Below, one piece after another: positions 1 through 7,395 of a stretch of 64,000 bases of DNA. This stretch comes from Pirellulales bacterium. Lineage in GTDB: Bacteria > Planctomycetota > Planctomycetia > Pirellulales > Lacipirellulaceae. Both the position numbers and the translations under genes were made by a program. Each line of letters starts with the position of its first letter. The first letter of the stretch is position 1. Location: the NCBI GenBank assembly GCA_022448265.1, contig JAKVCC010000014.1, positions 56,700 through 120,699 on the forward strand, read 5' to 3'. The notes under the pieces are model-generated. The model was not told the origin of the DNA and did not search any database. It saw only the letters and a program-made list of their open reading frames with translations.

Positions 1-518
1 TACAGTTCTCCACGGTCGAAAAGTGTTTTGAGCGACCACCACACACTTTCGACGTAGCTCTGATGGTAGGTCGCGTAGGCATCCTTGATGTCGACCCAGA
101 ATCCGATCCGCTCGGTCAAACGTTCCCACTCTTGCATGTATCGCCAGACACTTTGCTGGCACTTGCGGATGAATGGCTCAACGCCGTAGGCTTCGATTTC
201 TTCCTTCGAGTGGATGCCCAACTCTTTGCAAACTTCCACTTCTACAGGCAATCCATGTGTGTCCCAGCCCGCTTTGCGCTCGCATCGATACCCTCGCATC
301 GTGCGATAGCGGGGAAATAGGTCTTTGATCGCGCGCGTGAGGCAATGTCCCGGATGCGGCATCCCATTTGCCGTCGGCGGACCTTCATAGAAAACGAAGT
401 TCGGCGCGCCGGCCCGCGCGTCCAATGTTTTTTCGTAGATGCCCCGTTCTTTCCAAAAGGCACCAACGGCTAACTCCCGCGACGAAAAACCTTCGTTCTT
501 ATCAGTAATGGGAAACAT
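1..518 (-). CDS. ileS: Isoleucyl-tRNA synthetase, N-terminal part (cut by window edge)
   Basis: This is the first ~172 codons of a class Ia aminoacyl-tRNA synthetase that charges tRNA-Ile in the cytoplasm. Reading leftward from the ATG at 518, the protein begins [18 protein letters not shown] and soon shows the block [18 protein letters not shown], which holds the HIGH-type ATP-binding signature (here HPGH). It is followed by [19 protein letters not shown], a signature of IleS rather than ValRS or LeuRS. The KMSKS loop, editing domain and C-terminus lie beyond the left edge. The gene starts 23 bases after the stop of the acidic protein at 542-850, so the two are probably co-transcribed. No strong ribosome binding site is seen before the ATG. 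Confidence 0.93.
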   Translation of the reverse strand, partial: MFPITDKNEGFSSRELAVGAFWKERGIYEKTLDARAGAPNFVFYEGPPTANGMPHPGHCLTRAIKDLFPRYRTMRGYRCERKAGWDTHGLPVEVEVCKELGIHSKEEIEAYGVEPFIRKCQQSVWRYMQEWERLTERIGFWVDIKDAYATYHQSYVESVWWSLKTLFDRGEL

Positions 519-541
519 GCGGCTTTAAAAAGGCGAAACGG

Positions 542-850
542 TCAGTCGTCGAAATTCGGATCACCTTTAAACAGGGAGCTTTTTTCGTCATCCTTGTCGT
601 CCTTTTCCTCGCCACCAAAGGTGTCGGGAAACTCTTCGTCCTCGGTGAGATCGTCTTCCCAGTCTTCCTCGAAATCGTCATCGAAATCGTCATCGAAATC
701 GTCGTCTTCGAAGTCGTCAAACGGATCATCCATCTCTGCACCGAGTGGAATAGAGGGAGAAGTACCAATAGGCAAACTGCCAATCTGGGGATGCCCAGAC
801 CAGCTTTGCCAGAACGTTGTTTCATCCTGTGCGGTTACTACCGTAGCCAT
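542..850 (-). CDS. Small, extremely acidic protein (Asp/Glu/Phe repeats)
   Basis: This is a 102-residue protein of unknown function. The first ~40 residues are ordinary and contain WQSWSGHPQIGSLPIGTSP. Residues ~41-70 are almost wholly Asp, Glu and Phe, with repeats of the type DDDFDDD, and the tail is Lys/Asp rich. The ATG at 850 is preceded by GGAG at a spacing of 5, which supports the start. It sits just upstream of ileS on the same strand. Such an acidic, probably disordered protein could bind cations or basic proteins, but nothing proves it. The open frame in the opposite direction (594-878) is serine-rich only because it is the complement of the Asp codons. Confidence 0.7.
   Translation of the reverse strand: MATVVTAQDETTFWQSWSGHPQIGSLPIGTSPSIPLGAEMDDPFDDFEDDDFDDDFDDDFEEDWEDDLTEDEEFPDTFGGEEKDDKDDEKSSLFKGDPNFDD
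671..718 (-). repeat. 12-bp tandem repeat inside the acidic protein gene
   Basis: Four consecutive 12-bp units occur, with consensus gaaatcgtcatc on the plus strand. The first two are identical, the third differs by one base and the fourth is more diverged. They encode Asp-Asp-Asp-Phe-type units on the minus strand. The unit is a multiple of three, so copy-number change would keep the frame. Confidence 0.85.
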
Positions 851-1007
851 TAATCTCCGCCTCGCAATTCACCGGTAAACTCAGTTTTTCACAATTCCCA
901 GCGACTGTAATTACTTGCAGCCATTGTTTGTGTCGACCTCTACAGGCCGCATCACATCCAATTTACAACCTTGCTAGCATATTTGCCGTCCAAGGCAGCA
1001 CCACGGC

Positions 1008-1412
1008 TTACGCCGATCGCTGTATTATTGTAGGCGTGGATTCTGCCCGATGACAACTGGTCTTCTGCAATACCATTCGGCGGCCGGCGGTCTGGCGAAG
1101 TCTCGCGGGCCGAGTCGCGTCGGGTGAACTGGCCATTGGCAGCCTCGGCAGCCGGTTTGCGTTGCGAAAAGAAGCGTCTCCGCAGCAGGGCAGGGTCTCG
1201 CGGCCGAAGATTATTCGAATGCGACCGATCGGGCCGACTCCGGGTGGAACGTCGCTAATGATCGGAAGGGATTGCCCCTGCCGGAGCGTGGCGACCAGGT
1301 CGGGATCGATCTGGAAGATGTATTCGCAGCTTGGATTCTCTCCTGGAAGGGGCTGCCAGCCAAAAACAACACTGCCAGACGAGGACATTAACCACAACGG
1401 GGCGGATCTCAT
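1008..1412 (-). CDS. Planctomycete-type small conserved protein, function unknown
   Basis: The open frame of 134 codons contains GWQPLPGENPSCEYIFQID followed by DPDLVATLRQGQSLP, SDVPPGVGPIGRIRIIFG and RETLP. From memory this pattern (W-x-PLP, an I-Q-I/L-D-P strand, then S-D-[IV]-PP and R-I/Y-R-I-x-x-G) recurs in short planctomycete proteins of unknown role. After about residue 75 the sequence turns Arg/Ser/Thr rich and no longer looks conserved, so the tail may be divergent or frame-shifted. The ATG at 1388 (MSSSGSVVF) is an alternative start. No good ribosome binding site is seen for either. Confidence 0.5.
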   Translation of the reverse strand: MRSAPLWLMSSSGSVVFGWQPLPGENPSCEYIFQIDPDLVATLRQGQSLPIISDVPPGVGPIGRIRIIFGRETLPCCGDASFRNANRLPRLPMASSPDATRPARLRQTAGRRMVLQKTSCHRAESTPTIIQRSA

Positions 1413-1511
1413 AACTGAATAGATAGAAACATCCTAGAGAAGCTCGCCGCTGCCCAAACACACGTCAGTCGTCTGGCGCCCGCCCCTATTTCAAGGGCCG
1501 ACATCGTGCAG

Positions 1512-2738
1512 CTATTTCTTTTTTTCATTTGGATTTTTTTTTGGTAGCTGAGTAGTGCTGGCAGTTGAAGCGTCTGCCGTCGCAAAAACGACTGGCCTGC
1601 CGGTGGTATCCGATTCTTTGCCCAGTAGGGTGAGTTCCTTGTTGAGCATGTTGAGCAAGGCCTGAAGAAAGGCCACCAGCATGGGACCGACGAGGATACC
1701 GATAGGCCCTAATGCCTGTATTCCTCCGATCACGCTGAGCAGTGCCAGCAGGGGGTGCAGGTTCGCCTGCCCGTGGAGGACTAACGGTTTGATGAGATTG
1801 TCAATCATGGAGACCACCATCGCGCAGTACACTGCCAGGACGATTGCTGCAGTGGTATCACCCACGTAAAAATAGAGGAATAGGCAAACGGGACTCCATA
1901 CGGCGGCTGCCCCCACAAACGGTACCATTGCCAGAAAACAGGTTGCTACTGTCAGGAAAAATACGTTTTCGACTCCGGCGAAAAAGTAACCGATTCCCGC
2001 CAACATGCCCTGCACGATTGCCGATAGCAAAACGGCTACTACCACGGAGCGGCTAACATCAGAAAACTTGTCCAGTAACTCCTGCTCATAGGCGTCGTCA
2101 AGTGGCGACAATCGCATCAGACCGGCAATCATATTGGGGCCGTCGGCGAAGAAATAGTACAGGGTAAGCACCATAATTGCCAATCCGACGAGCGTGCCCA
2201 CGAGCGCCCGCATGCCGCCCAGCGCGAGCGGAGCCGCAGCCCTTTTTAAGGTTTCGTTTACGGACTTGTGGATATGTTCTACATTTGCCTCGCCCAGCTC
2301 ATCCAAACGAAATTTTTGTAGCAGCGCATTGAGGTGGGGAATCATCCGGTCGATAACAACATGCATCGAACTGATATCGACGACGTGTGCTGCAGATTCT
2401 GCTGTGTCAAGCTGGTCGGTGTCTTGGGCGGTTTCGGTGCTGTCGGTGTCTTGACTGAAGGTTGAATAGAGTTGGGCCCCCTCGGCCACCGCCCGGATGA
2501 ACATTCCGCCAATAGGCAGCAACACGATCAGGACGATTAATAATGTCGTCACCGCCGCCGATAATTTGATTCGATGGCGGCATTTTTTCATTACCCATAG
2601 ATGCAAGGGCTTAAAAATTACTACGAGCACCCCGGCGAGAAAGAGGGGGACGATAAACTGCACTATGACCTGAAAGAACATCGACCCAATCAGGATGATG
2701 ACTGCCAACAGCACGATAAACGAGACGACGCGGGGCAC
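1512..2738 (-). CDS. AI-2E family (PerM/YdiK-type) membrane transporter
   Basis: This is a polytopic inner-membrane protein of the UPF0118/AI-2E family, about 408 residues from the chosen start. Hydrophobic segments lie near the N-terminus, followed by a soluble part with a Thr/Asp/Ala stretch, then several further membrane spans. The conserved family core is visible as MVPFVGAAAVWSPVCLFLY and the late block LLSVIGGIQALGPIGILVGP. The longer frame starts at a GTG at 2804 without a ribosome binding site. The GTG at 2738 has AAGGAA six bases before it and starts just ahead of the first membrane span, so it is preferred. Members transport varied or unknown substrates, and the name does not prove autoinducer export. 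The gene is divergent from the glycosyltransferase at 2925. Confidence 0.85.
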   Translation of the reverse strand: MPRVVSFIVLLAVIILIGSMFFQVIVQFIVPLFLAGVLVVIFKPLHLWVMKKCRHRIKLSAAVTTLLIVLIVLLPIGGMFIRAVAEGAQLYSTFSQDTDSTETAQDTDQLDTAESAAHVVDISSMHVVIDRMIPHLNALLQKFRLDELGEANVEHIHKSVNETLKRAAAPLALGGMRALVGTLVGLAIMVLTLYYFFADGPNMIAGLMRLSPLDDAYEQELLDKFSDVSRSVVVAVLLSAIVQGMLAGIGYFFAGVENVFFLTVATCFLAMVPFVGAAAVWSPVCLFLYFYVGDTTAAIVLAVYCAMVVSMIDNLIKPLVLHGQANLHPLLALLSVIGGIQALGPIGILVGPMLVAFLQALLNMLNKELTLLGKESDTTGRPVVFATADASTASTTQLPKKNPNEKKK

Positions 2739-2924
2739 GGGCAATTCCTTGAGGCGAAACCAGGAAATCGGGTGAGACCGGAGGCAATAATCCAGATTTA
2801 ACACTTCTGGCGATAAATAAAACCGCCGTCTCCCCCAACACTGACAGCATTTTGGTTATCTTTGGACGTCTGCTATCCTGGATGATAGCGATTGTCCATG
2901 TGTTCGTCCTAGAGGAATCGTATT

Positions 2925-3959
2925 TTGCTCAGCATTGTTATTCCTGCGTTCAACGAGGTCGAAAGCCTCGCTCAGCTCCATCGCGAGTTATGCGAGGTGG
3001 CCACTAAGAACGACTATGAGATGCAAATCATTTTTGTCGATGATGGGTCGACCGATGGCAGTTGGCAAGCGATTGAAGAGCTATCTGCGCGGGACGCGCG
3101 GGTTCTCGGTATTCGATTTCGCCGCAATTTTGGAAAGGCTGCCGCCTTAAGCGCCGGCTTCAATGCCGCCGAAGGCGAGGTCATTTTTACGATGGATGCC
3201 GATTTGCAGGACGACCCGGCGGAGATACCGCTTTTATTGGCAAAGCTCAAACATGGATTCGACGTGGTGAGCGGGTGGAAGCAGCAGCGGTTGGACCCAT
3301 GGCACAAAATTTGGCCTTCTCGGGTGTTCAACGTGCTGGTCGGTAAGCTCACCGGCGTGAAACTGCATGATCACAACTGCGGACTCAAGTGTTACCGCCG
3401 CAGTGTCATTCACGAAGTTCGCCTGTACGGCGAGTTGCACCGCTTTGTGCCCGTGCTGGCCGCCGCACGTGGATATCGGGTCGGTGAGGCGGTGGTCGAA
3501 CACAGAGCCCGCGAGCACGGGTATTCAAAATACGGTTGGTCGCGGATCCCCAAGGGCTTGCTTGATCTGTTCACCGTCCAGTTTATTACCCGCTTTGGCC
3601 AGCGTCCTCAGCACTGGCTTGGTATGGTGGGCATGATCTCGTTGGCGGTGGGATTTTTGGGCATGAGCTATTTGGCAATTCTCTGGTGTGTTTCGAGATT
3701 GCCTGGCCACACGGCGGTACACTTGCATCAAACGGCAGCCCTGTACTATTCGCTGGTGGCGCTCTTGATGGGCGCGCAACTGTTGGCCATCGGCTTTGTG
3801 GCGGAGATGATTGCGTCGCTGGTGTCGCGAGATTCAGATTTCTATTCGGTTGCAGAGCATACTTCGCCGCCGAAGGCATCCATCCGGACCCAGCCTGAAC
3901 CGGAGCCGTCCAAACCGGTGCCCTCGGAATCGGAGCGGCCCAAATTGGAAGGGCCGTAA
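2925..3959 (+). CDS. Family 2 glycosyltransferase, polyprenyl-phosphate sugar synthase type (GtrB/DPM1-like)
   Basis: The protein has 344 residues. The N-terminal GT-A domain reads LSIVIPAFNEVESLAQL, then IIFVDDGSTDGSWQAI (nucleotide-sugar site) and FTMDADLQDDP (DxD-type metal site). It ends with RRNFGKAAALSAGF-type and HREHGYSKYGWSR-type features of the dolichol/undecaprenyl-phosphate sugar transferases. Two membrane spans follow at roughly residues 230-255 and 270-295, as in GtrB/ArnC, and the tail is Pro/Glu/Ser rich. The start is TTG with AGAGGA at a good distance. It probably loads a sugar onto a polyprenyl phosphate at the inner membrane. The next gene, 24 bases downstream, encodes a GT-C-like membrane protein that may use this donor. 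Confidence 0.87.
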   Translation: MLSIVIPAFNEVESLAQLHRELCEVATKNDYEMQIIFVDDGSTDGSWQAIEELSARDARVLGIRFRRNFGKAAALSAGFNAAEGEVIFTMDADLQDDPAEIPLLLAKLKHGFDVVSGWKQQRLDPWHKIWPSRVFNVLVGKLTGVKLHDHNCGLKCYRRSVIHEVRLYGELHRFVPVLAAARGYRVGEAVVEHRAREHGYSKYGWSRIPKGLLDLFTVQFITRFGQRPQHWLGMVGMISLAVGFLGMSYLAILWCVSRLPGHTAVHLHQTAALYYSLVALLMGAQLLAIGFVAEMIASLVSRDSDFYSVAEHTSPPKASIRTQPEPEPSKPVPSESERPKLEGP

Positions 3960-3983
3960 ACGCCCAGCCAGAGAAAGAGCCTT

Positions 3984-5558
3984 GTGAGCACTTTCGCGAG
4001 TACTTCCGCGAGCATTTCCTCGCGCGACCCTCAGGGTCGTGAATCGGCGCAATTGCGCTGGGGCATCTACGGATTGCTCATTGCGCTGGCGGTGGGCAGC
4101 ATGGCCGGGCGGCTATTTGCGGTCAACTCGGTGAACCGCGCGGCCTTGGAGTCGCATCTGGTCAGGCAGGATGTGGCCAAGGCAGAAAAACGGCTCCAGG
4201 ATCAGGGCCTTACCGATGCGGAGTTGCACCAGGAGCTGGCGGTAGCCCGCCAGCGCATCGAGGAGGCCCGACGGTTGCAACGACCCTTCCTAAGCGCCAA
4301 CGATCGCAGTCGCTGGCTTGCCATTCGCGCCCTTGTAGAGCTGAAAACCTACGAGATCGACGATGTGCTGGATCGCCATGTGTGGAACACGATCGATATG
4401 GTGCAACATACGGGCCGCGACGGCGAGCTGCACCTCTACTCCAGCAAGCCGCCCTTGCTGACTACCCTGTTAGCCGGTGAGTATTGGCTGATTCGTGAGG
4501 CAACAGGCATGACATTGGGCACCCATCCCTACATCGTTGGCCGGATGATGTTGGTGACAATTAATATTTTTCCAATGACGCTAATGTTTATACTTTTAGC
4601 GAAATTGGCGGATCGATTGGGGACGACCGATTGGGGACGCCTGTTTATGGTGGCCAGCGCCACGTTCGGTACTTTGCTCACACCGTTTGCGGTCGTACTC
4701 AACAATCACATCGTAGGTGCGGTGAGCGGATGCGTAGCCCTCTACGCATTCGTGCGAATCTGGTGCGATAATGAAATGCGCATGCGTTACTACGTGCTGG
4801 CCGGTTTAGCAGGCGCCTTTACCGCAGCCAACGAACTGCCGGCCCTTGCTCTGCTGGCCGCAATGGCGTTGGCACTGGCCACCCGCGATCGGCGGGCCTG
4901 GATACTCGGGTTCTTTCCTGCGGCTCTATTGGTCGTGGCTGCGTTTTTCGTCACGAACTATGCTGCCCACAATTGTTTTACGCCTCCCTATATGCACAAA
5001 GTGACGGGCAACGGGGGGACCGATGACCCGGCAGAGAACTGGTACGACTTTACGTATACTCTCGACGGGGTGGAACAAGAGAGCTACTGGCGAAATCCCC
5101 AGGGCATCGATCGAGGGGAGCCCTCTCAGGCGGTCTACGCCCTCCACGTATTGGTGGGCCACCACGGAATTTTCTCGTTGACGCCCATTTGGCTGCTCAG
5201 CTTGTGGGGTCTAGCTCGCTGGTGTGGGGACGAGCAACGGGCCGTGCGCTGGCTTGCGCTGGGCATTGCGTTACTTACGGCCATTTGTTTGGCGTTTTAT
5301 ATCGGTTTGCAGCCACAGGAAAACCGCAATTATGGGGGGATGTCCTGTGGCATTCGCTGGATGTTTTGGTTCGTGCCGTTTTGGCTGGTCGCGCTACTGC
5401 CGGCAGTCGACCGTTGCGCAGAATCGCGCGCTGGGCGGGTGGTGGCACTCGGATTGCTGGCGTTTTCTGCGTTGTCGGCCAGTTTTCCGACGTGGAATCC
5501 CTGGACGCAGCCTTGGATCTATCGCTGTATGGAGTTGTGCGGCTGGCAAGGACTTTGA
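3984..5558 (+). CDS. Large polytopic membrane protein, GT-C glycosyltransferase-like
   Basis: This protein of 524 residues starts with GTG. One membrane span lies near residues 25-45, then an Arg/Glu-rich helical region (~50-115), then about nine more hydrophobic segments. The block LYSSKPPLLTTLLAGEYWLI resembles the periplasmic loop found in GT-C (PMT/ArnT-like) glycosyltransferases, where a KPP-type motif follows an acidic loop. A late NRNYGGMSCGIRWMFWFVP segment also fits. No exact family is assigned. Its position directly behind a polyprenyl-phosphate sugar synthase suggests it transfers that lipid-linked sugar to a glycan or protein on the outer face of the membrane. This role is inference. 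Confidence 0.7.
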   Translation: MSTFASTSASISSRDPQGRESAQLRWGIYGLLIALAVGSMAGRLFAVNSVNRAALESHLVRQDVAKAEKRLQDQGLTDAELHQELAVARQRIEEARRLQRPFLSANDRSRWLAIRALVELKTYEIDDVLDRHVWNTIDMVQHTGRDGELHLYSSKPPLLTTLLAGEYWLIREATGMTLGTHPYIVGRMMLVTINIFPMTLMFILLAKLADRLGTTDWGRLFMVASATFGTLLTPFAVVLNNHIVGAVSGCVALYAFVRIWCDNEMRMRYYVLAGLAGAFTAANELPALALLAAMALALATRDRRAWILGFFPAALLVVAAFFVTNYAAHNCFTPPYMHKVTGNGGTDDPAENWYDFTYTLDGVEQESYWRNPQGIDRGEPSQAVYALHVLVGHHGIFSLTPIWLLSLWGLARWCGDEQRAVRWLALGIALLTAICLAFYIGLQPQENRNYGGMSCGIRWMFWFVPFWLVALLPAVDRCAESRAGRVVALGLLAFSALSASFPTWNPWTQPWIYRCMELCGWQGL

Positions 5559-5722
5559 AGATTGCAGCGTGAGAAAAACGTTATAAGGTTGGGATCTACG
5601 TTCTAAATAGTTGTTTTCCGACTTTGATTTTACGGAACAGCAGAACGGGCAGGATGGGCCTGGGGGCTCAGGGGAGCAGAGGCCGCGGCGGTTCAAAATG
5701 GGTGGTTGGCCGGTGCGTCGCG

Positions 5723-5869
5723 TCAGAGCGCAAACGCGATGTCGCCCGCTTCGATGGAGCCCATTGCTTGCCAGACTTTGATGTCGATCGATTCGGGGAC
5801 GAAACGGACCGAGCCATCGCCCATAGTGGCTTGCACGCCGCCGGCGCTGTGCCGGGAACATGAACTGCT
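5723..5869 (-). pseudogene. Orphan C-terminal fragment of a DUF1559 protein
   Basis: The minus strand encodes SRHSAGGVQATMGDGSVRFV and then ESIDIKVWQAMGSIEAGD before a stop. This is the typical C-terminal end of planctomycete DUF1559 proteins (H-[SA]-GG-V-x-x-x-M-x-DGSVRF-V...W-x-A-x-G). The N-terminal pilin-like helix and the body of the family are absent, because the recognisable sequence starts right behind the stop of the pseudouridine synthase gene at 5902. There is no start codon of its own with a ribosome binding site. The complete family member at 22465-23556 shows what is missing. The best reading is a decayed or truncated gene copy. Confidence 0.65.
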
Positions 5870-5901
5870 GGGCCGCGCAAAACTTCGCCTCGTGCGACGG
5901 T

Positions 5902-6594
5902 TTAGGGTAACTGCAACTCCTGCCAACTGGCAGGAGTTGGCGCCACGATGTCGACCGGTTCGCCTGTCATGGGATGGTTGAAACCCAATTGGCGCGCATG
6001 GAGCGCGATGCTGCGGAGGCGATGGTCTTCGCACGGTTTGCCGAAGGATAGGGTGCTGCCGTACTGGGCGTCGCCCAATACCGGATGTCCTCGCGAAGCG
6101 GCCTGCACGCGTATCTGGTGTGTGCGTCCCGTCTCGAGTTTGATTTCGAGCCAGCACCCTTGCGCACGTCGCCCCAAGACGCGGTAATGCAAAACAGCGT
6201 GTTTGGCGGCAGGATGCAGGGCATCGACAACCTCAGCCTGGGCCATGCCATGCCGTTTGTGGAGGTAATCGGTCCAAGTGCCTTCGTCGGAGGCGACCTG
6301 ACCTTCGACAAATGCCCAATAGGTTTTGCTGACGGTTCGGTCGGCAAATTGCGCGCAAAGCTTGCGCGCCGCGCGGGCGTGACGGGCAAAGGCAAGCGCA
6401 CCGGTAACAGGTCGGTCGATTCGGTGCGCCACTCCCAGGTAGAGGTTGTCGCCCGGTTGCTTGCCTTCGCGCTGGCGATAGTAGTCCTTCACTTGCACTT
6501 CTAAGCTATCGATACCCCGCGGCGCCTGCGTCAGCAATCCGGCCGGTTTGTTGACGATTAGGCAGGGGCCTTGTTCGTAGAGAATTTCAACCAT
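5902..6594 (-). CDS. RluA-family pseudouridine synthase, short form
   Basis: This is a 230-residue protein that converts uridine to pseudouridine in RNA. It begins directly with the catalytic fold (ILYEQGPCLIVNKPAGLLTQ) and lacks the N-terminal S4 domain of RluC/RluD. The catalytic block is AHRIDRPVTGALAFARHAR, matching the family H-R-L-D-x-x-[TS]-[ST]-G motif with its essential Asp. The later TGRTHQIRVQAASRGHPVLG block is also classic. The ATG at 6594 lies inside the last codons of the upstream SDR gene (8-base overlap) with GAGG five bases before it, so translation is probably coupled. Whether the target is rRNA or tRNA cannot be told from sequence. Confidence 0.92.
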   Translation of the reverse strand: MVEILYEQGPCLIVNKPAGLLTQAPRGIDSLEVQVKDYYRQREGKQPGDNLYLGVAHRIDRPVTGALAFARHARAARKLCAQFADRTVSKTYWAFVEGQVASDEGTWTDYLHKRHGMAQAEVVDALHPAAKHAVLHYRVLGRRAQGCWLEIKLETGRTHQIRVQAASRGHPVLGDAQYGSTLSFGKPCEDHRLRSIALHARQLGFNHPMTGEPVDIVAPTPASWQELQLP

Positions 6595-7375
6595 AACGCC
6601 TCATTAGTCTGTTCACAAATCCTGGACAGTAACGGTTGACTAATACTAGCGCTCGTCCTCGCCAATTGGGATAGATCTGTTGTTTGCGGCGCTCCAGCGC
6701 CCGCACGACTTGTCGCGCAACTTGTTCGGGCGAAATGCCGCGCTGCTCGTTCCACGGCGTGGAGCCGGTTTGGGCTACGAGGGAATCGAATAGCCCGGTC
6801 TCAGTTGTGCCAGGGCTGACCTGTAGCATGTCGATCCCGGCGTTCCACAATTCAGGGCGCACTGCCTCGCTCCAACCGCGCAGGGCAAACTTGCTTCCGC
6901 AGTATTCGTTATTGTGAGGCACGCCCCGATGGCCGAGAATCGAGCCAATATTTACCACCACGCTGTCGCTGCTGGCGACCAGCAGGGGAAGGGCCAAACG
7001 GGTCAGTTCCACCGCAGAAAAAAAATTTGTCTCCATGACGGTGCGGAGTGTCTCGGCGCTGCCGTCTGCAAACCGGCCGTGGGCGCTAACTCCTGCGCAG
7101 TTTACCAACAAATCGAGCCCTTCCCACATAGAGTGGGCCTTGCCGACCGCTCGTTCCCGTAGCCCGGCATCGGTCACGTCGCCAATGAGGCAACCTGCGC
7201 TGGCAGCGCCCATAGCTGGTAGCGCATCGACCAACTCAGTCAGAGCTTGCGCGCGGCGGGCAATTAACAGCAAATGCGATTGGCGCCGGGCCAACTCGAT
7301 TGCGAGTGCCCGGCCAATACCGCTCGAGGCCCCTGTGAGGAGGATGCGGCGCCCTGTCAAATCACGACGGCCCAT
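6587..7375 (-). CDS. Short-chain dehydrogenase/reductase (SDR)
   Basis: This is a classical SDR of about 262 residues. The cofactor motif is LLTGASSGIGRALAIELARR (TGxxxGIG), followed by LVNCAGVSAHGRF (NAG). The catalytic Ser lies in VNIGSILGHRG, and Tyr and Lys in EYCGSKFALRGWSEAVRPEL (YxxxK). It should use NAD(P)H to reduce or oxidise a small carbonyl or alcohol substrate, which cannot be named. A TTG at 7381 and an ATG at 7375 are both possible starts; the ATG is chosen. It lies 20 bases after hflX and overlaps the RluA-type gene, so it is the middle gene of a three-gene operon. Confidence 0.9.
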   Translation of the reverse strand: MGRRDLTGRRILLTGASSGIGRALAIELARRQSHLLLIARRAQALTELVDALPAMGAASAGCLIGDVTDAGLRERAVGKAHSMWEGLDLLVNCAGVSAHGRFADGSAETLRTVMETNFFSAVELTRLALPLLVASSDSVVVNIGSILGHRGVPHNNEYCGSKFALRGWSEAVRPELWNAGIDMLQVSPGTTETGLFDSLVAQTGSTPWNEQRGISPEQVARQVVRALERRKQQIYPNWRGRALVLVNRYCPGFVNRLMRRYG

Positions 7376-7395
7376 GCGCAATTGCTAGAATCCAT

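Noticed and set aside
1512..2738. Reading the AI-2E family protein as evidence for quorum sensing.
   Set aside because: The family name is historical; members have varied substrates and no luxS or receptor gene is near.
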